Below, piece by piece: positions 22,246 through 33,230 of a stretch of DNA of 64,000 nt. Source of the DNA: Gnetum montanum (Eukaryota > Streptophyta > Gnetopsida > Gnetales > Gnetaceae). How positions within the stretch are numbered: position 1 is the stretch's first letter; every line of letters starts with the position of its first letter. Position numbers and translations under genes: made by a program. The notes beneath the pieces were generated by a model. It did no database searches. It saw only the letters and a list, made by a program, of their open reading frames with translations, and was not told the DNA's origin. The DNA lies in contig MNCI01013629.1 of NCBI GenBank assembly GCA_015680685.1, positions 307,900-371,899 of the forward strand, read 5' to 3'.

Positions 22246-23325
22246 AATTTTGGAAGATACGATCCAATGGTAGACCCAATGGTAGACTCTACCAATTCAA
22301 AAATCAATTAATGACATTGCAACAAAGGTATAGAAAATGTGAGATTCGGTAGATGAAAAATTTGCTACAACACTAAAAATAGTAGAGGAAAAGACTGAAC
22401 AAGCTCTAAACAAAAGCAAAGACAAAAAGAAAAGAAGAGACAATGAACAAGAAAACTATAGGAATAAAGAAAAAGTTGTTGCAATGGAGGAAATAACAAA
22501 CTCTAGTTCAAAAGATGACAAGGACACAAAGTGTGCCAGTATGAACATCCTAAGGGATGTTGCCCTGTTATGGCCCACTTACAAGAGTTGGCACATATGT
22601 ACTCAATCTGAAATTTGTTAAGAAACAAATGCCCAGATGGTTACCTTATCCACAAGGTAATTTCTAACAGCCCTTCCAACAATCATATTATCCCAGCGGG
22701 GCTTATCCTCAACTACAAGAACACTATCAACAGCGGTGGCAACAACCACAAACATGGGAAATGCCACCACCAAGGCAACAATATTCATACAAACAGCCTG
22801 ATCCCTATGGATACTATGTCCAACGTCTGATCTGTCCAAGGAACACTTCTGTTCATACTTCCTCACCCTACTATCCACCAGTGTATCATAAACCAACTAA
22901 CTCCTGCATAGATCCAAACTTTACATATCCCAACCATCAGTTGGCTCTTCAATCCAAGCTCCCAACACTTTACCATTGGTATCACCACCAGTCATGCAAG
23001 GGAACTACCAACATAGCCATACCAAAAGAGCGCCACCAAGGCAGTCACTATACAAGAGGATGTGATGACAAGCAAATCAAGAGCTAGGAAACCTCCCTTC
23101 TTTAAGGCAAGTCCAGAAAAGATTTGAAGGGTAAGGACTTCACCTAACTTTGTTCCATCCACACACACACCTCAAGGAAACACTATGCTTCTAAAATCTG
23201 TAGAGAAGAACCTAACAACTATCATGGTTACACAAACAGTAACCCATTAAATCAAAGCAAGAGTACTTCCCAAGAAAAGAACAAATCCTGAAAGTCCCTT
23301 AGTCCATCTCCAAATAGCAAGACAT
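22246..23325 (+). pseudogene. Gypsy 1 gag C-terminal / linker region
   Basis: Broken frames carry Lys/Glu-rich then Gln/Tyr/Pro-rich sequence (for example HPNHQLALQSK, and a QQ-QW--PQTWE-PPPRQQYSYKQPD stretch near 22730-22800). The matching Gln/Tyr/Pro stretch at 62590-62760 in gypsy 2 shows it is a normal part of this family. No zinc knuckle was seen. Confidence 0.5.
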
Positions 23326-23721
23326 AAACAATGCAAGGCTCTATTAGATTCTGGGTCAAGAGTAAACCTTATTTCACAATATATGTACAAGGCCTGGAAT
23401 CTTCCCCCATTGAAGAAGAGTCACATTTGATTGGAGCTTGCAGATCAGTCAATTGTTGTTCCACTTGAACATGTAGAAGATGTAATCACCACCATAAGTG
23501 GCTGGTCTTATCTTGCTAATTTCCTAATCATACATGTGGGAAAGAATAAAGAGGAATTCCCCATAATCATGGGAAGAGCATGGCTTAGCACTGTGGATGC
23601 TAAGCTTGGAATCAAAGACATGTCCTTGGAAATTTCCAAAGAGGATGAAGCTGGAATTATCCAGAGATGCAGAGTTCCATATATTGCATACAACGATAAC
23701 ATGTGCAATTGTGTGCTATAA
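23326..23721 (+). pseudogene. Gypsy 1 aspartic protease
   Basis: Reads CKALLDSGSRVNLISQYMY from about 23333 with the D-S-G active site at 23347-23355. After a TGA at 23428-23430 the open block 23431-23721 has ELADQSIVVPLEHVEDV, FLIIHVGKNKEEFPIIMG and RAWLSTVDAKL, the flap and C-terminal half of a retropepsin. In intact elements it processes gag-pol. Confidence 0.75.
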
Positions 23722-24290
23722 ATCTGGACCACAAAACCTAAGGCTATTACAGCCTGCAATAGATGTGTAGAAGGCATGTGTGTACAAAACTGTCTGTATG
23801 CAACATCCACAAGACAAGAAGACATCCAATGGCTACTAGCTAAAAAAGAAGTAGAATCTAACATATGCATAGAACCTTTGGACAAAATTACAAGTGCCTA
23901 TGTCAAAAAAATAGATCAGCTAGAGCAATTAAGAAGACAACTTCCCTACCTGAAATCACAACATGAAGAAGATATTGAATGGAGACACTTAGAGATACCA
24001 GAGAAGTACAAACCAAAACCTCTAGAATTAAAGGCCTTACTGGATGCACTAGCATATGTTTTTCTAAACAATAAAAAGCCAGTAATCATAAATGTCAATC
24101 TTGATAAAGAGCAAAAGAGAAAATTATTGGAAGTGGTCAATAAATGGCCTACTACATTCTTATGGTCCTATGGTCCTATGATGAAATCATTGGCATTGAT
24201 CCACACACCTATCAACACCAAATTTATACAAATCCAGCCATTAAAACACACTGCCAACCTCAAATGGATTGAATCCTAAACTTAAAGAAG
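23722..24290 (+). pseudogene. Gypsy 1 protease-RT linker
   Basis: An open block at 23776-24279 has STRQEDIQWLLAKKEVESN, YLKSQHEEDIEWRHLEIPEK and KALLDALAYVFLNNKKPVI. The last part is the conserved gypsy lead-in to RT (L-P-LKYAFL-----PVII---L). A matching stretch exists at about 63240-63420 in gypsy 2. Confidence 0.65.
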
Positions 24291-25018
24291 TTGTCAAACA
24301 AAATTGGAAAAACTATTGAAAGCTAGGTTCATCTATCCCATAGCCAACAGTGAATGGGTTGGCCAATTAGTCATTGTCCCAAAGAAAGATGGCAAGTGAA
24401 GGGTCTACATTGATTTCTGATTGTTGAACATGGCGATGTTAAAGGACCATTTACTTCTACCATTTGTTGACCAAGTCCTAGACACCATTGCAAGACACCA
24501 GTACTATAATTTTCTCAACGAATATAGTGGATACAACCAAATCCACATTGCACCAAAAGATCAAGAGAAGACCACGTTCACCAGTCCATGAGGAATGTTT
24601 GCATACAAGCAAATGCCCTTTGGCTTGTGTAATACTCCCACTACTTTCCAACGAGTTGTACTGAGTATCTTCCAAAAGCATATTGGTAATGGAGTTGAAG
24701 TATTTATGGATAATTCTTCCACATATGGGCTAGACTGCAAACAAGCCTTGGACTGTTTAGAGCAAGTTCTAAAAAGATGTGTTTAAACTAATCTAAAGCT
24801 CAATTGGCAAAAGAGCCACTTAATGGTTCAAGATGGCATAATTCTAGGACATAAAGTATCTCATAACAGAATAGAGTAGATCCAAAAAAGATTAGGTCAT
24901 TCAAAACATCACTCAGAGACCACAAATAATCAAAGATGTCAAATCATTCCTTGGCCATACAAGATATTATAGGAGATTTATGGAAAAATTTTCAAAGATT
25001 ACAAAACCACTAGTTGAA
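24291..25018 (+). pseudogene. Gypsy 1 reverse transcriptase
   Basis: Blocks: GSFIYPIA-SEWV near 24328, VIVPKKDGKWR near 24372, then YNFLNEYSGYNQI near 24505, MFAYKQMPFGLCNTPTTFQR at 24595 and VFMDNSSTYG at 24700. The catalytic pair is D-N at 24706-24711 (normally D-D). The frame decays through ILGHKVS near 24842 to FSKITKPLVEF at 24990, where the LINE tail begins. RNase H should follow but does not. Confidence 0.75.
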
Positions 25019-26070
25019 TTTTTTTATTTTTTTTGAGAAAGTAGTCGGGATTATATTACTGAGAAAGACAAACTATAGTACAAGAGATTACAAATGGTGG
25101 GCCATCAGCAGTGGCCCTCCATGGAGGGGAAGAATCCCCTAAATCAAAAAATCAGCACCCAATTAGTCATGCAATGACCAAGGAATAGACCCAAGAAAAC
25201 AGCGGGGGGTGCAGGAGGATGCAGAAGTGGCACCGGCCCAGGGGGGCAAGGAAACCCCCCCCCCCCTTTAGGGATTCGTCGGTAGCCATCGGCAAGCGCA
25301 GTGAGGGCACTTCAGCTCATGGAAAAGATCCAGGGTGTTCCGGTGGTCTTCTGTGTCCATGAAACTGGCCGCCTGCTGGATACCCTGCATGGCCGATTCC
25401 CGCTTGTTCTGATCCACCTGCGAGGCACCTGCATCAGGATGAAAGCGTGCCGAGGTTCGGCAGATATGGCGCTTGAGCTCACCCCAGGAGCTCTCACAGC
25501 TAATGCCAAGGATGAAGTACGGGCAGCACCCCCCTCTGAGCCATTGTCGAGCGTTGTGCTCATGAGCCCGATCGAGCTACCGTTGCCATTGTTCCTCCTC
25601 CTCCTGAAGCCGTTCCTGCTCCGCCCGCTCCGCCTACTCGTGCTCTCTCTAGGCCATGTCCTCCTGAGTTAGTTCTTCCCACACTTGGGCCTGGATTTCG
25701 TCAATTAATCGAGCCTTGGCAGCCTCGGCCATGAGGTCCTACTGCCTCACCCGCTCCTACTCCCACTCAGAAAACTGGGCCTCCAGGTCAGCCCAAGCCT
25801 GCACAAGGGCTTCATGCCACTTGGCCTCCCACTCCCGCCACTCAGCCTCCCGCGCCTCGTCTGCGGCCCTCTACGTGGCCTATCATAGCTTTTCGTGCCA
25901 ATTCTTGTGGCCAAAGGTTTCCGGCAAGGGGGAAACTGGTCTATCGAGGCAAGCAGGTGGACGCCGCTCCCATTGGGTCTGCCAGCCCCGCGTAAAGGTT
26001 GAAGCCCAAAGGGACCAGCGGCTCCCTTGGCCGGACGAGATGCACATGAAGGACATGTGGTCGTCATTAT
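25019..26070 (-). mobile_element. LINE 3' fragment inserted in gypsy 1 (minus)
   Basis: Reversed copy of the element end at 1-878: T-rich tail complement at 25019-25034, 3' UTR to 25267, J-like domain, then coiled coil to about 25900, and GC-rich uncertain sequence to about 26070. It is 5' truncated, as is common for LINEs. GC content jumps sharply against the flanking gypsy sequence. Gypsy coding resumes at about 26070 in the integrase zinc finger. Confidence 0.8.
25268..25900 (-). pseudogene. LINE extra ORF: coiled coil plus J-domain-like end with HPD
   Basis: A single frame read down from about 25900 to TAA 25268-25270. First come AREAEWREWEAKW and further charged helix, with LIDEIQAQVWEEL and QEEEEQWQR. 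Then LDRAHEHNARQWLRGG, CPYFILGISCESSWGELKRH, RTSARFHPDAGAS, NKRESAMQGIQQAASFMDTE, HRNTLDLFHELKCPHCACRW. HPD is at 25433-25441. The layout of CPYFILGIS / SWGELKRH / HPD / third helix is that of a J-domain, and ELK and RFHPD match the J consensus directly. About six in-frame TAG stops lie in the coiled coil; the J-like part has none. Confidence 0.65.
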
Positions 26071-26690
26071 GTAAGACAAAGGATAGCACTAAAACTGATG
26101 ATGGCAGGCTACTTCTGGCCTACCATATTCAAAGATGCACATCGATTTGCACAATCTTGTGAGACATGCCAAAGAGATGGATTGATGGCCAAAAATGAAG
26201 GGCCACAGCAGTAGATATAGCTATCGGAACCTTTTGACATTTGGAAAATTGACTTCATGGGACCCATCACGTCGATGTCAAATAGAAAGCCCTATATCAT
26301 AGTAACTGTTGATTATTGTTGATTATTGCACAAAGTGGGTAGAAGCAACTATAGTTAAAGATTGCACATCCACAACAGCTGCTAAATTCTTTTAACAACA
26401 TGTGGTGAACAAATTCAGAGTACCCCACATGCTAATATCAAATAACGAGACTCACTTTACAGGAGCTACATTTAAAAAGCTAATGCAACAACTTGGGGTT
26501 AATCACAAATTAAGTACACCTTATCACCCCCAAGCAAATGGTCAAGCCAAAGTGACCAACAAAGAAATCACAAAAATATTAACTAGAACTATTAGTCGAT
26601 ATAGGAAGGACTGGAACACTAAACTTAATGATGCTCTATGGGCATACATATCAACCTAGAAACTTTCTATAGGGTATTTCACCATATAAA
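26071..26690 (+). pseudogene. Gypsy 1 integrase
   Basis: The H2C2-type finger region reads RIALKLMMAGYFWPTIFKD, then RFAQSCETCQRDG near 26140. The core reads FDIWKIDFMGPITS near 26232, VTVDYC near 26308, then open at 26402-26659 with RVPHMLISNNETHFTG, LGVNHKLSTPYHPQANGQA and KVTNKEITKIL. Of the D-D-E triad the first Asp (26250 region) remains, the second is Asn (SNNETHF for SDNGTHF) and the Glu is Lys (QAKV for QAEV). Both are single G-to-A changes. It cannot integrate. Confidence 0.75.
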
Positions 26691-27167
26691 TTGGTTTATG
26701 GTAAACTACCTAATCTACCAATCCAAGTAAAACTAAATACCCTTTCAACTGTTAGTACCCTTGACCTGGATCTAAATGTAGCTCAAAAAGAACACGTAAT
26801 AAATCTGAATCTTTTTGAAGAAAATCAATTGGTAGCTCAAATGAGTAATGAAGTCCACAACAAGTACTCCAAATGTAGACATGATGCCAAAATAAGACAA
26901 GTATCCATCAAGCCTTATGATAAAGTCCTTTCCTATAATCCAAATCATATTTCACAAAAGGCTAAGTTCCAAACTCTATAGGAGCGACCTTATATTGTCC
27001 ATGCTACATACCAATCTAGCACCATGCAAATTTACCACCCAACAAACCCACAAAGGCTTCTTCTCATCAATATTCAACAGGTGAAATCATTCTGTGACTT
27101 TCCTTACTCTTCCAAGGACCACAAAACCATTTACTGCCAATTCAATCTTCCAAAAATCCACTCTTAA
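26691..27167 (+). pseudogene. Gypsy 1 integrase C-terminal region
   Basis: An open block at 26691-26981 (VYGKLPNLPIQVKLNT, LNLFEENQLVA, RHDAKIRQVSIKPYDKVL) follows the core. It matches the GK-C-LP-E-EHKAYWA / L-E-R--A / H----F-VGD-VL outline of plant gypsy integrases. Another frame to 27167 continues with RPYIVH-TYQ. Confidence 0.6.
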
Positions 27168-29374
27168 CAATAGTTGTGGGGGTGTCACATTTGACACTTA
27201 GGCACCAACTTTTCTTTTTATATTCCTTTTATGTTCTTTTTATGTTCTTTTTATGTTCTTTTTACCTTTTTCACCTTTCTTACCAATTTTTTACATTCTT
27301 TAATATTATTTCCATTCTTTTATACTTTTTCTATTTCTTAATCATTTCCATTCTTTAATATCTTTTAAATTCTTTATACATTTTTCTATTCTTACCAATT
27401 TTCTATAATTTTTACTACCTTTCATGTACATATTTTTTTTAATTTTTCTAATAAAGTGTAAAGGAAAAAAACAAGATGTAGTCCAAACAACGAGAATTTC
27501 ACCCTATGTTATCAAATTATTAAATGACTGATTATATATAGAGTGAGACCACATCATCCATCCATTCATTTCCAATAATCAAAGGTTCTTACCGACCATA
27601 ATGCTATTCTTTTCACAATAAAACTAAAATAAACTTGTGATCATTATGCTTAGATAGAAAAGAGAAGAACCAAGTGGGAATGAAAAGGGTGTGACATCAA
27701 GGGGACTTGTGAATTCTCTAAGGCTACTAGTATAAGTCTTATCCTATTGTTAGGTCATACTATTCACTTGAGTTCTAACGAAAAATGGAAGTATGCCTAA
27801 AAGAAGTGTTGCCTTACCATGTCACTGGAAAGACTTGTTACCCATGCCTGAAGGTAGTCCTCTAGTAAGGTTGACACGATAATAACATAATAAATACACA
27901 GAATAAAAATTTCTAGGGGTTTCACTAGAAAGACATGTTACCTATGCCTGAAGGTAGGTGACTTCTTAGAAATTTCAAAGTTTCTTAGATTCGCATTGGT
28001 TACGAGGCTAGAAAGACATATTACCCTTGCCTCAAGGCACTCCTCTATCCAATGGCCAAGTCTCCTTCAAAATAAAGTGTGTTATTAACAAATTGTTTCC
28101 TTGAACTTCATTTCCAAGTGTTAATATTTCTTGCAATTGTGTAGTCTTGTGGTTGTTAGTTTTGCGATGATGCAATGCAATGTCACTAGTAAGTGGTATA
28201 AACTTGGTTTGAATCTTGGACAAAAGGGCTAATGATTATTTTAACCATGCATCATATATAGAATTCATTATGCCTATGGTAAGACACCTCACGTCCCATT
28301 TTCTACAATCCCTACTACTCTCATTCCACCTCACTGCTATGTACAATTATAATTTAATGGTTTTGTATAATATAGCATTATTTTCTCATTGAGGCAATAC
28401 TAACATGTGTGTCTTAGAAGATAGGTATGTTTTACATTCAACTCCTTGAGTGGCTACAGAGACTTGTAGGTGTAGTTATACAATGGCACTAAGGGCTAGA
28501 GCTTGCTTTGGGGAGGACCCACTTGTATAACTTTTGTGCTTCATACCTGATGACCAATTCCACATCATCTTGTGCCTCTAAAACACTTATGTGACTATTG
28601 TTACTTTCCTATATAATCATCTTCGATCATACATTCGGCAATTTTTACCAACCATACCCTACAAACTTAATCGACTTACCTTGCCCAAATTCCTTCTTTT
28701 ACATACTTTCAATGACAAATTCTTACATTTTGAGCATCACCCATGATTAAGAACCCTTTGGACCATCTCTATACCTTCCAGACCATCCATTCTATTCAAT
28801 TTTTCCATCAAAAATCGCTCAAAATACTGAAAATGTTCATGATGACATCATAAATACAATGTATCAACCCCTGTGATATCACAGCTATGATGTTGTTATA
28901 AAAACAATATATATGCGCAAAGAGTTAGATAATTTTTCATTTCACACATAGAGAATTCATGTTGTTTTTCTGACCCTCTGACACCCGAACTTTCAAGGTT
29001 CATAACTTCCTCACCACAACTCTAATTTACGTGATTCTTGAATCCTTTTGTTCACCAAGTGGCCAACTTGTCATGGATGAGAGTGTTGTGTGCAATGTGC
29101 ATCAAATTTTTCTAACACCTAGAAGAACATATTAAGGGTAAAAACAATAAAAATCAATCACATTTTAACTAAATAACTAAATAAAGGCTAATAAACTTAA
29201 CAATTCTTCCCAATCAGCTGTTCAAACACACCTTGAACAAGAAATTAACGGTTGTGATAGATCATAAAGAATAAACTTGTTTGTAAATCATTTGTAAATA
29301 CAACAATTGAGGGTTTCTTTCAAATTTTTCCTAACTTTGCAATGTAAATGAGAGCTAAAAAGTAATAATACGGA
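27168..29374 (+). other. Gypsy 1 post-integrase non-coding spacer
   Basis: Begins with TTGTGGGGGTGTCAC at 27174-27188, resembling the true polypurine tract at 31824-31834. A T-rich tract follows with three 11-bp repeats of ATGTTCTTTTT (27228-27262). Further on, CTAGAAAGACAT-TTACC-TTGCCT-AAGG appears three times (near 27825, 27930, 28007). No gene seen. Confidence 0.45.
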
Positions 29375-30890
29375 TTGATTTTGATCAAACCCAAGAATTC
29401 AAGAGAGGATTATGAACTATTAGAAACTTATTTGAAATCCTTGGGTGATCTTAAAAAAATTTATGATTGCAGATGCCTCCTAAAAGACCCACAGTTGAAG
29501 GACCCTCACAATCAAGGGGTAAGAGACCCAGAGGAAGAGGAGAAGCTGAAGAACAAACTCCACAAGCTAAGCAAGAGGCCCATTCATACAGTATCAAAGC
29601 CCACACATGTGATAGGGCAATCTACGCAAGCCAAAGCTAATGCACCATCTACTCAAGAATGTCTCCAAGCCATTCAAGAAAAGTCTATCATGTCCACAAT
29701 CAACGAAACTAAACTTTAAACCATTCATGGAGTTTGCCCCTACTAATGTTCGAGAACAACTCCAAGCCTCTCCTCTATGGCCTATAATCTCATGTAATGG
29801 TGAATGTTACTTGGGGGAAGTGTACCAGTTTTGGAAAAATAAGCAAGATGATGCCATAGTGAAAATAGAAGGAATCACAGTGTCATACTCTGTTGAAGCA
29901 ATAGCCAAGGCACTGAATCTTCCAAATGTTAGAGCCAATATAGCTCAAATCTCTACCAAGTCCGACACAAAGGCAAGAAAGTTATGGCTGCAAAGGGCTT
30001 ATGGGACGAGCAAAAAAGAATACAATGGATTGTCCACAATAGAGAAGATCTACTTTAAAATTAGGACCTACCATCTCTTCCCAACCAAAAGATTAAACAA
30101 AATTTCCACCTATGCTACTAAAGAAAGTGCCATCCTCATGGAGAATTTCCAAGCTAACATAGCTCATCTATTATTTTTGGAAATCCAGAAGAGATTTGAA
30201 GAAAAGAAGGCAAGGAAACTCACTTTACCATTCCCTTGCCTTATCAAAAGACTTTACTAACAAGAAGAAATTCTGGGATACAAAAATGATGTTCTTCACA
30301 AAGCCCATTATGCCTCTTGTGTTGAAATTTCAAAACCAGTGCCTCTAAAGAAAGATCAATTGGAGAAACCAGCAGGCACTAAAAGAGCAACTAGATCTAC
30401 ACCGGCAAGAAATATCATGGCCTCAAGACAAGAGTAAGCAAGACCCAATGGGCCAACACTAGCCGTTGATAGACCAAGGCCAAACGCTCCTCGAACAAAA
30501 CAAGACTACAAACCCTCTATGAGCCATTTGCAACAAAGTACTGAAACAATAAGTTGGAGAATCAAAGAGGTTTCCAATATGTACAAGGTGATGGACAATC
30601 CAAGCAAGCCTGTCATGTCAACAAGACCCACAAGTGGTCAAATCTCATTACAAGTAGGAGAGGACAAAGATTGGGTACAACAGATATCCAGTAACGTTGC
30701 ATCCTTCCAGGTAATGCTAGAAATAGGAGAAGGAGCCACAATGATGGTTATGCAACATCATGATGCAGCAAGAGTAGTTGAGGTTATCACAGATCATATC
30801 AAGGAATCTTTCAACATTCCCATTATGCCACCGGTCGATATGACTGGAGCAAAGATGTTAAAACGATAGCCAAAACATCTATGGACCTAG
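29375..30890 (+). pseudogene. Gypsy 1 post-integrase ORF, N-terminal part
   Basis: ATG 29474 in another frame reads MPPKRPTVEGPSQSRGKRPR. The clear block at 29640-30260 holds PFMEFAPTNVREQL, VSYSVEAIAKALNLPNVRAN, a KARKLWLQRAYG helix, YFKIRTYHLFPTKRLNKIST and IAHLLFLEI. The (V)-(I)-EAI---L-LP / -W / R---L-P / ---I outline resembles the putative plant transposon protein domain found downstream of integrase in Athila-like elements (inference). A further open block at 30519-30869 follows. Function unknown. Confidence 0.45.
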
Positions 30891-31360
30891 AAGAGCACGA
30901 AGATATTTTGAACCGACTGCTACAAACTGGGCAAGTAATGCAAAATCTCTTCAATATCCACAAGATCAACTCCATCATAACACAAACACCTAATTGGCAG
31001 CATATCCCAAACGATCTTGCCTAAGTGCACTAAGCTAAAATCAAAAACAAAGATCTACAAATAGAAGATTTGACGGAATACATGGGATTAGCAAATTTTC
31101 AATATGCTAATCTAGCCATGTTAACAACAGGCAAGCCTAGAACGAAATTGGAGCAACAAGTGGCTACAGTATACACATTATACAAGAAAGAGTTTGCAAA
31201 TAGAAAGGATGTACAACAAAAGCTTCACATTGCAAACTCCGAGCTCCAAGTGGTCAAGGCTAGCTACCAAGACCAAAAAGATATAGCAGCAAATCTGGCT
31301 AGAAGGATAACAGACTACCAAGAATTAAGAAAAATAGCCAGAGCATTCGAATAAAAAAGA
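30891..31360 (+). pseudogene. Gypsy 1 post-integrase ORF, coiled-coil end
   Basis: An open block at 31070-31354 reads a helical Gln/Lys/Ala/Glu-rich stretch (KPRTKLEQQVATVYTLYKKE, NSELQVVKASYQDQKDIAAN) that should form a coiled coil. It closes the extra coding region. Confidence 0.45.
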
Positions 31361-31821
31361 AGGCAATTCGCGGCATAGTATGTTAAGGCCAACAAGATGT
31401 TTCCACAATTGCCATGTCCATGGGAAGTACTGACTCTAACAAACATTGCAAAATTTGCCTAGACAGTGCATGACCCATGATTAAAAGAAAAAAAGCTTTG
31501 AGTACTCTTGAACAAATATCAATTTCAGAAACCCAACAATAAAGGAGAGAAGTCAATGGAGAAACGACCACCACCTAAAACTTGAAGGCTACATCGAGCT
31601 TGTTTTGATTTTATTTTTTTTTTGTTTCAATTTGTTTTGGTCATATGTGTCAATCATGTGATGCATGATAATTTTGTAAACACCACTCAAACCACAATGT
31701 AGCATTCATAGTAGCGTCAGACATGCATATAAGTCATTATGTCGAAGTTTGTATATGACCCCATAATTTTGTAAGAAACTCTATTCTCTTTTTGTTTTAA
31801 CTTGAGGACAAGTTTTCAATC

Positions 31822-31834
31822 AATTGTGGGGGTA
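31822..31834 (+). promoter_or_regulatory. Gypsy 1 polypurine tract
   Basis: AATTGTGGGGGTA directly precedes the 3' LTR start TGATAAAACC; this is where plus-strand DNA synthesis is primed. The sequence from about 31361 to here is non-coding. Confidence 0.7.
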
Positions 31835-32671
31835 TGATAAAACCTTTTTATACATGGACTACGATATCATAGCCCTACATACATCATCATAGATGCAATA
31901 TGGTGGGCCATGGTCATGCCTATAAATACCAACCCACCGTCATGTCAAAACAACAACTTTTGTTTAATCCTTAGTGAAATTCTTGGAGTTTGTTTTCGTA
32001 ACTTAGACTTAAAATTAGAGTGAATGCCCATAGTGTGGTGAACTATAATTGTACGGAGTCTTTATTCGAGTGGATTGTTCCTAGAAACAATTCATGACCG
32101 GCAATAAAAATCACGATTATTTTTCATCACTGCAACATTTCATTTAGCTTAATTTCACTTTTCAGCATGTTTACTTTTATTAATTCCTTTACATTTTCCA
32201 ATGTCCTTTAGTAAGGTGGTATAAGTACAACTAGTTTCAAGCGGAACGTGTAACTATTTGATAACCCAATAATGACTTCACTTGATTCACTTCGTAGTGA
32301 ATTCACTTGGTAATCCAAGTAATGGTTATATTAGCCCATGATGTGTATGGCAGGCCACAAACGGATACTTATCGCCATAGGCTAAAATAGATTTACATTT
32401 TTGTCACACTTAGACATAGAATTTACAATTACCTTGACCATGTTAGCACTTAGTTTTAATCTGAGCCAAACAACATCATCATATCGTATACCTCACTAAG
32501 AGTTAAACCATACAACATGCACTTTCCTAACTCTACATGAGAAGACAACGATCACAAACAGAACATCAACTACTAGTATATTTACATTGTCCATCCACAG
32601 ATTACAATCACGTCACACATGAACACTCATGACTTGTATGGTTGAGTGTTAGAATACCCAACCACTCACCA
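31835..32671 (+). repeat. Gypsy 1 3' LTR (837 bp)
   Basis: Begins TGATAAAACCTTTTT and ends CACTCACCA, collinear with the 5' LTR. Shared blocks include GGGCCATGGTCATGCCTATAAATACCAAC and GTGTAACT-TTTGATAACCCAATA. Differences are mostly transitions. Confidence 0.85.
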
Positions 32672-32676
32672 CTTTC
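32672..32676 (+). repeat. Target-site duplication CTTTC (right)
   Basis: Identical to 19539-19543; together they bracket gypsy 1. Confidence 0.85.
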
Positions 32677-32903
32677 TAAGGAGCATGTCTTACACAAAAA
32701 GTCCAAACGCATTGATATCAAGCACTACTTTGTAAAGAAAGAAGTGAAGGAGAGTAACACTCAACCATGTGAACTTAAGTGACCAAAAGCCTACTACCAA
32801 ATTGAATTCATTATCTACTAGCAAGAATTTGAGTAATCCAAGGTTCATGAAGCATCTAGCATAATGGCCACATGAATACAAATTTCACCCTGAAGGAGGT
32901 GAT
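32677..32903 (+). pseudogene. Ty1/Copia pol remnant B3 (end of RNase H)
   Basis: EHVLHKKSKRIDIKHYFVKK from 32685 is the end of Copia RNase H (compare LHKKSEHISLKDYF at 7360 and LHKRSKSIDIKYCFI at 58340). It continues the copy interrupted at 19543. A purine-rich GAAGGAGGTGA at 32893-32903 could be its polypurine tract. Confidence 0.75.
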
Positions 32904-33230
32904 GTCGGTTATCGTGTGAAATTTTCACTGTGTCATGGTCATAATCCTAAGGTCTATTATTATTTTTTAAGTTACTAAGTCCATAGATATTGCAATTAGG
33001 AACCAAAGCCTTGTAAAACTATTATTCTTAAATGTTATGCATTAAAAGTCCAAATGTCATATTACTAGTTTAGCTATATGTTTATGATATATATCTATTA
33101 TTTGGTAGAGAGAATCTTTTATATTTTTCAAATTAATAAAATCTCAAATTGATTCACTAATAATTGTTTTCACATTGAAAACAAAAAGCAAAATCAATGT
33201 AAGTTATTCAATGATAATTCTAGGGAAAAA
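32904..33230 (+). repeat. Probable Copia B 3' LTR part
   Basis: Starts TGTCGGTTATCG directly after the purine tract. The part at 33065-33200 (AGTTTAGCTATATGTTTATG, then GAGAGAATCTT and ATTAATAAAATCTCAAATT) recurs at 58036-58165, inside Copia C. The right end is not fixed. Confidence 0.5.

Larger units (their letters stand above)
19544..32671 (+). mobile_element. Ty3/gypsy LTR retrotransposon 1 (13.1 kb)
   Basis: Complete in outline: 5' LTR, primer site, leader, gag, protease, reverse transcriptase, integrase, a 4.6-kb post-integrase region with extra coding remnants, polypurine tract and 3' LTR, bounded by CTTTC duplications. It is inserted in the RNase H region of a Copia element. A minus-strand LINE fragment replaces its RNase H region. 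The size, tRNA-Asp-type primer site and long post-integrase region suggest a Tat/Athila-like lineage (inference). The LTRs have diverged visibly, so the insertion is old, and all ORFs are broken. Confidence 0.85.

Noticed and set aside
25301-25672. 123-codon plus-strand frame
   Set aside because: It is the complement of the LINE coiled-coil/J frame, a GC-rich shadow.
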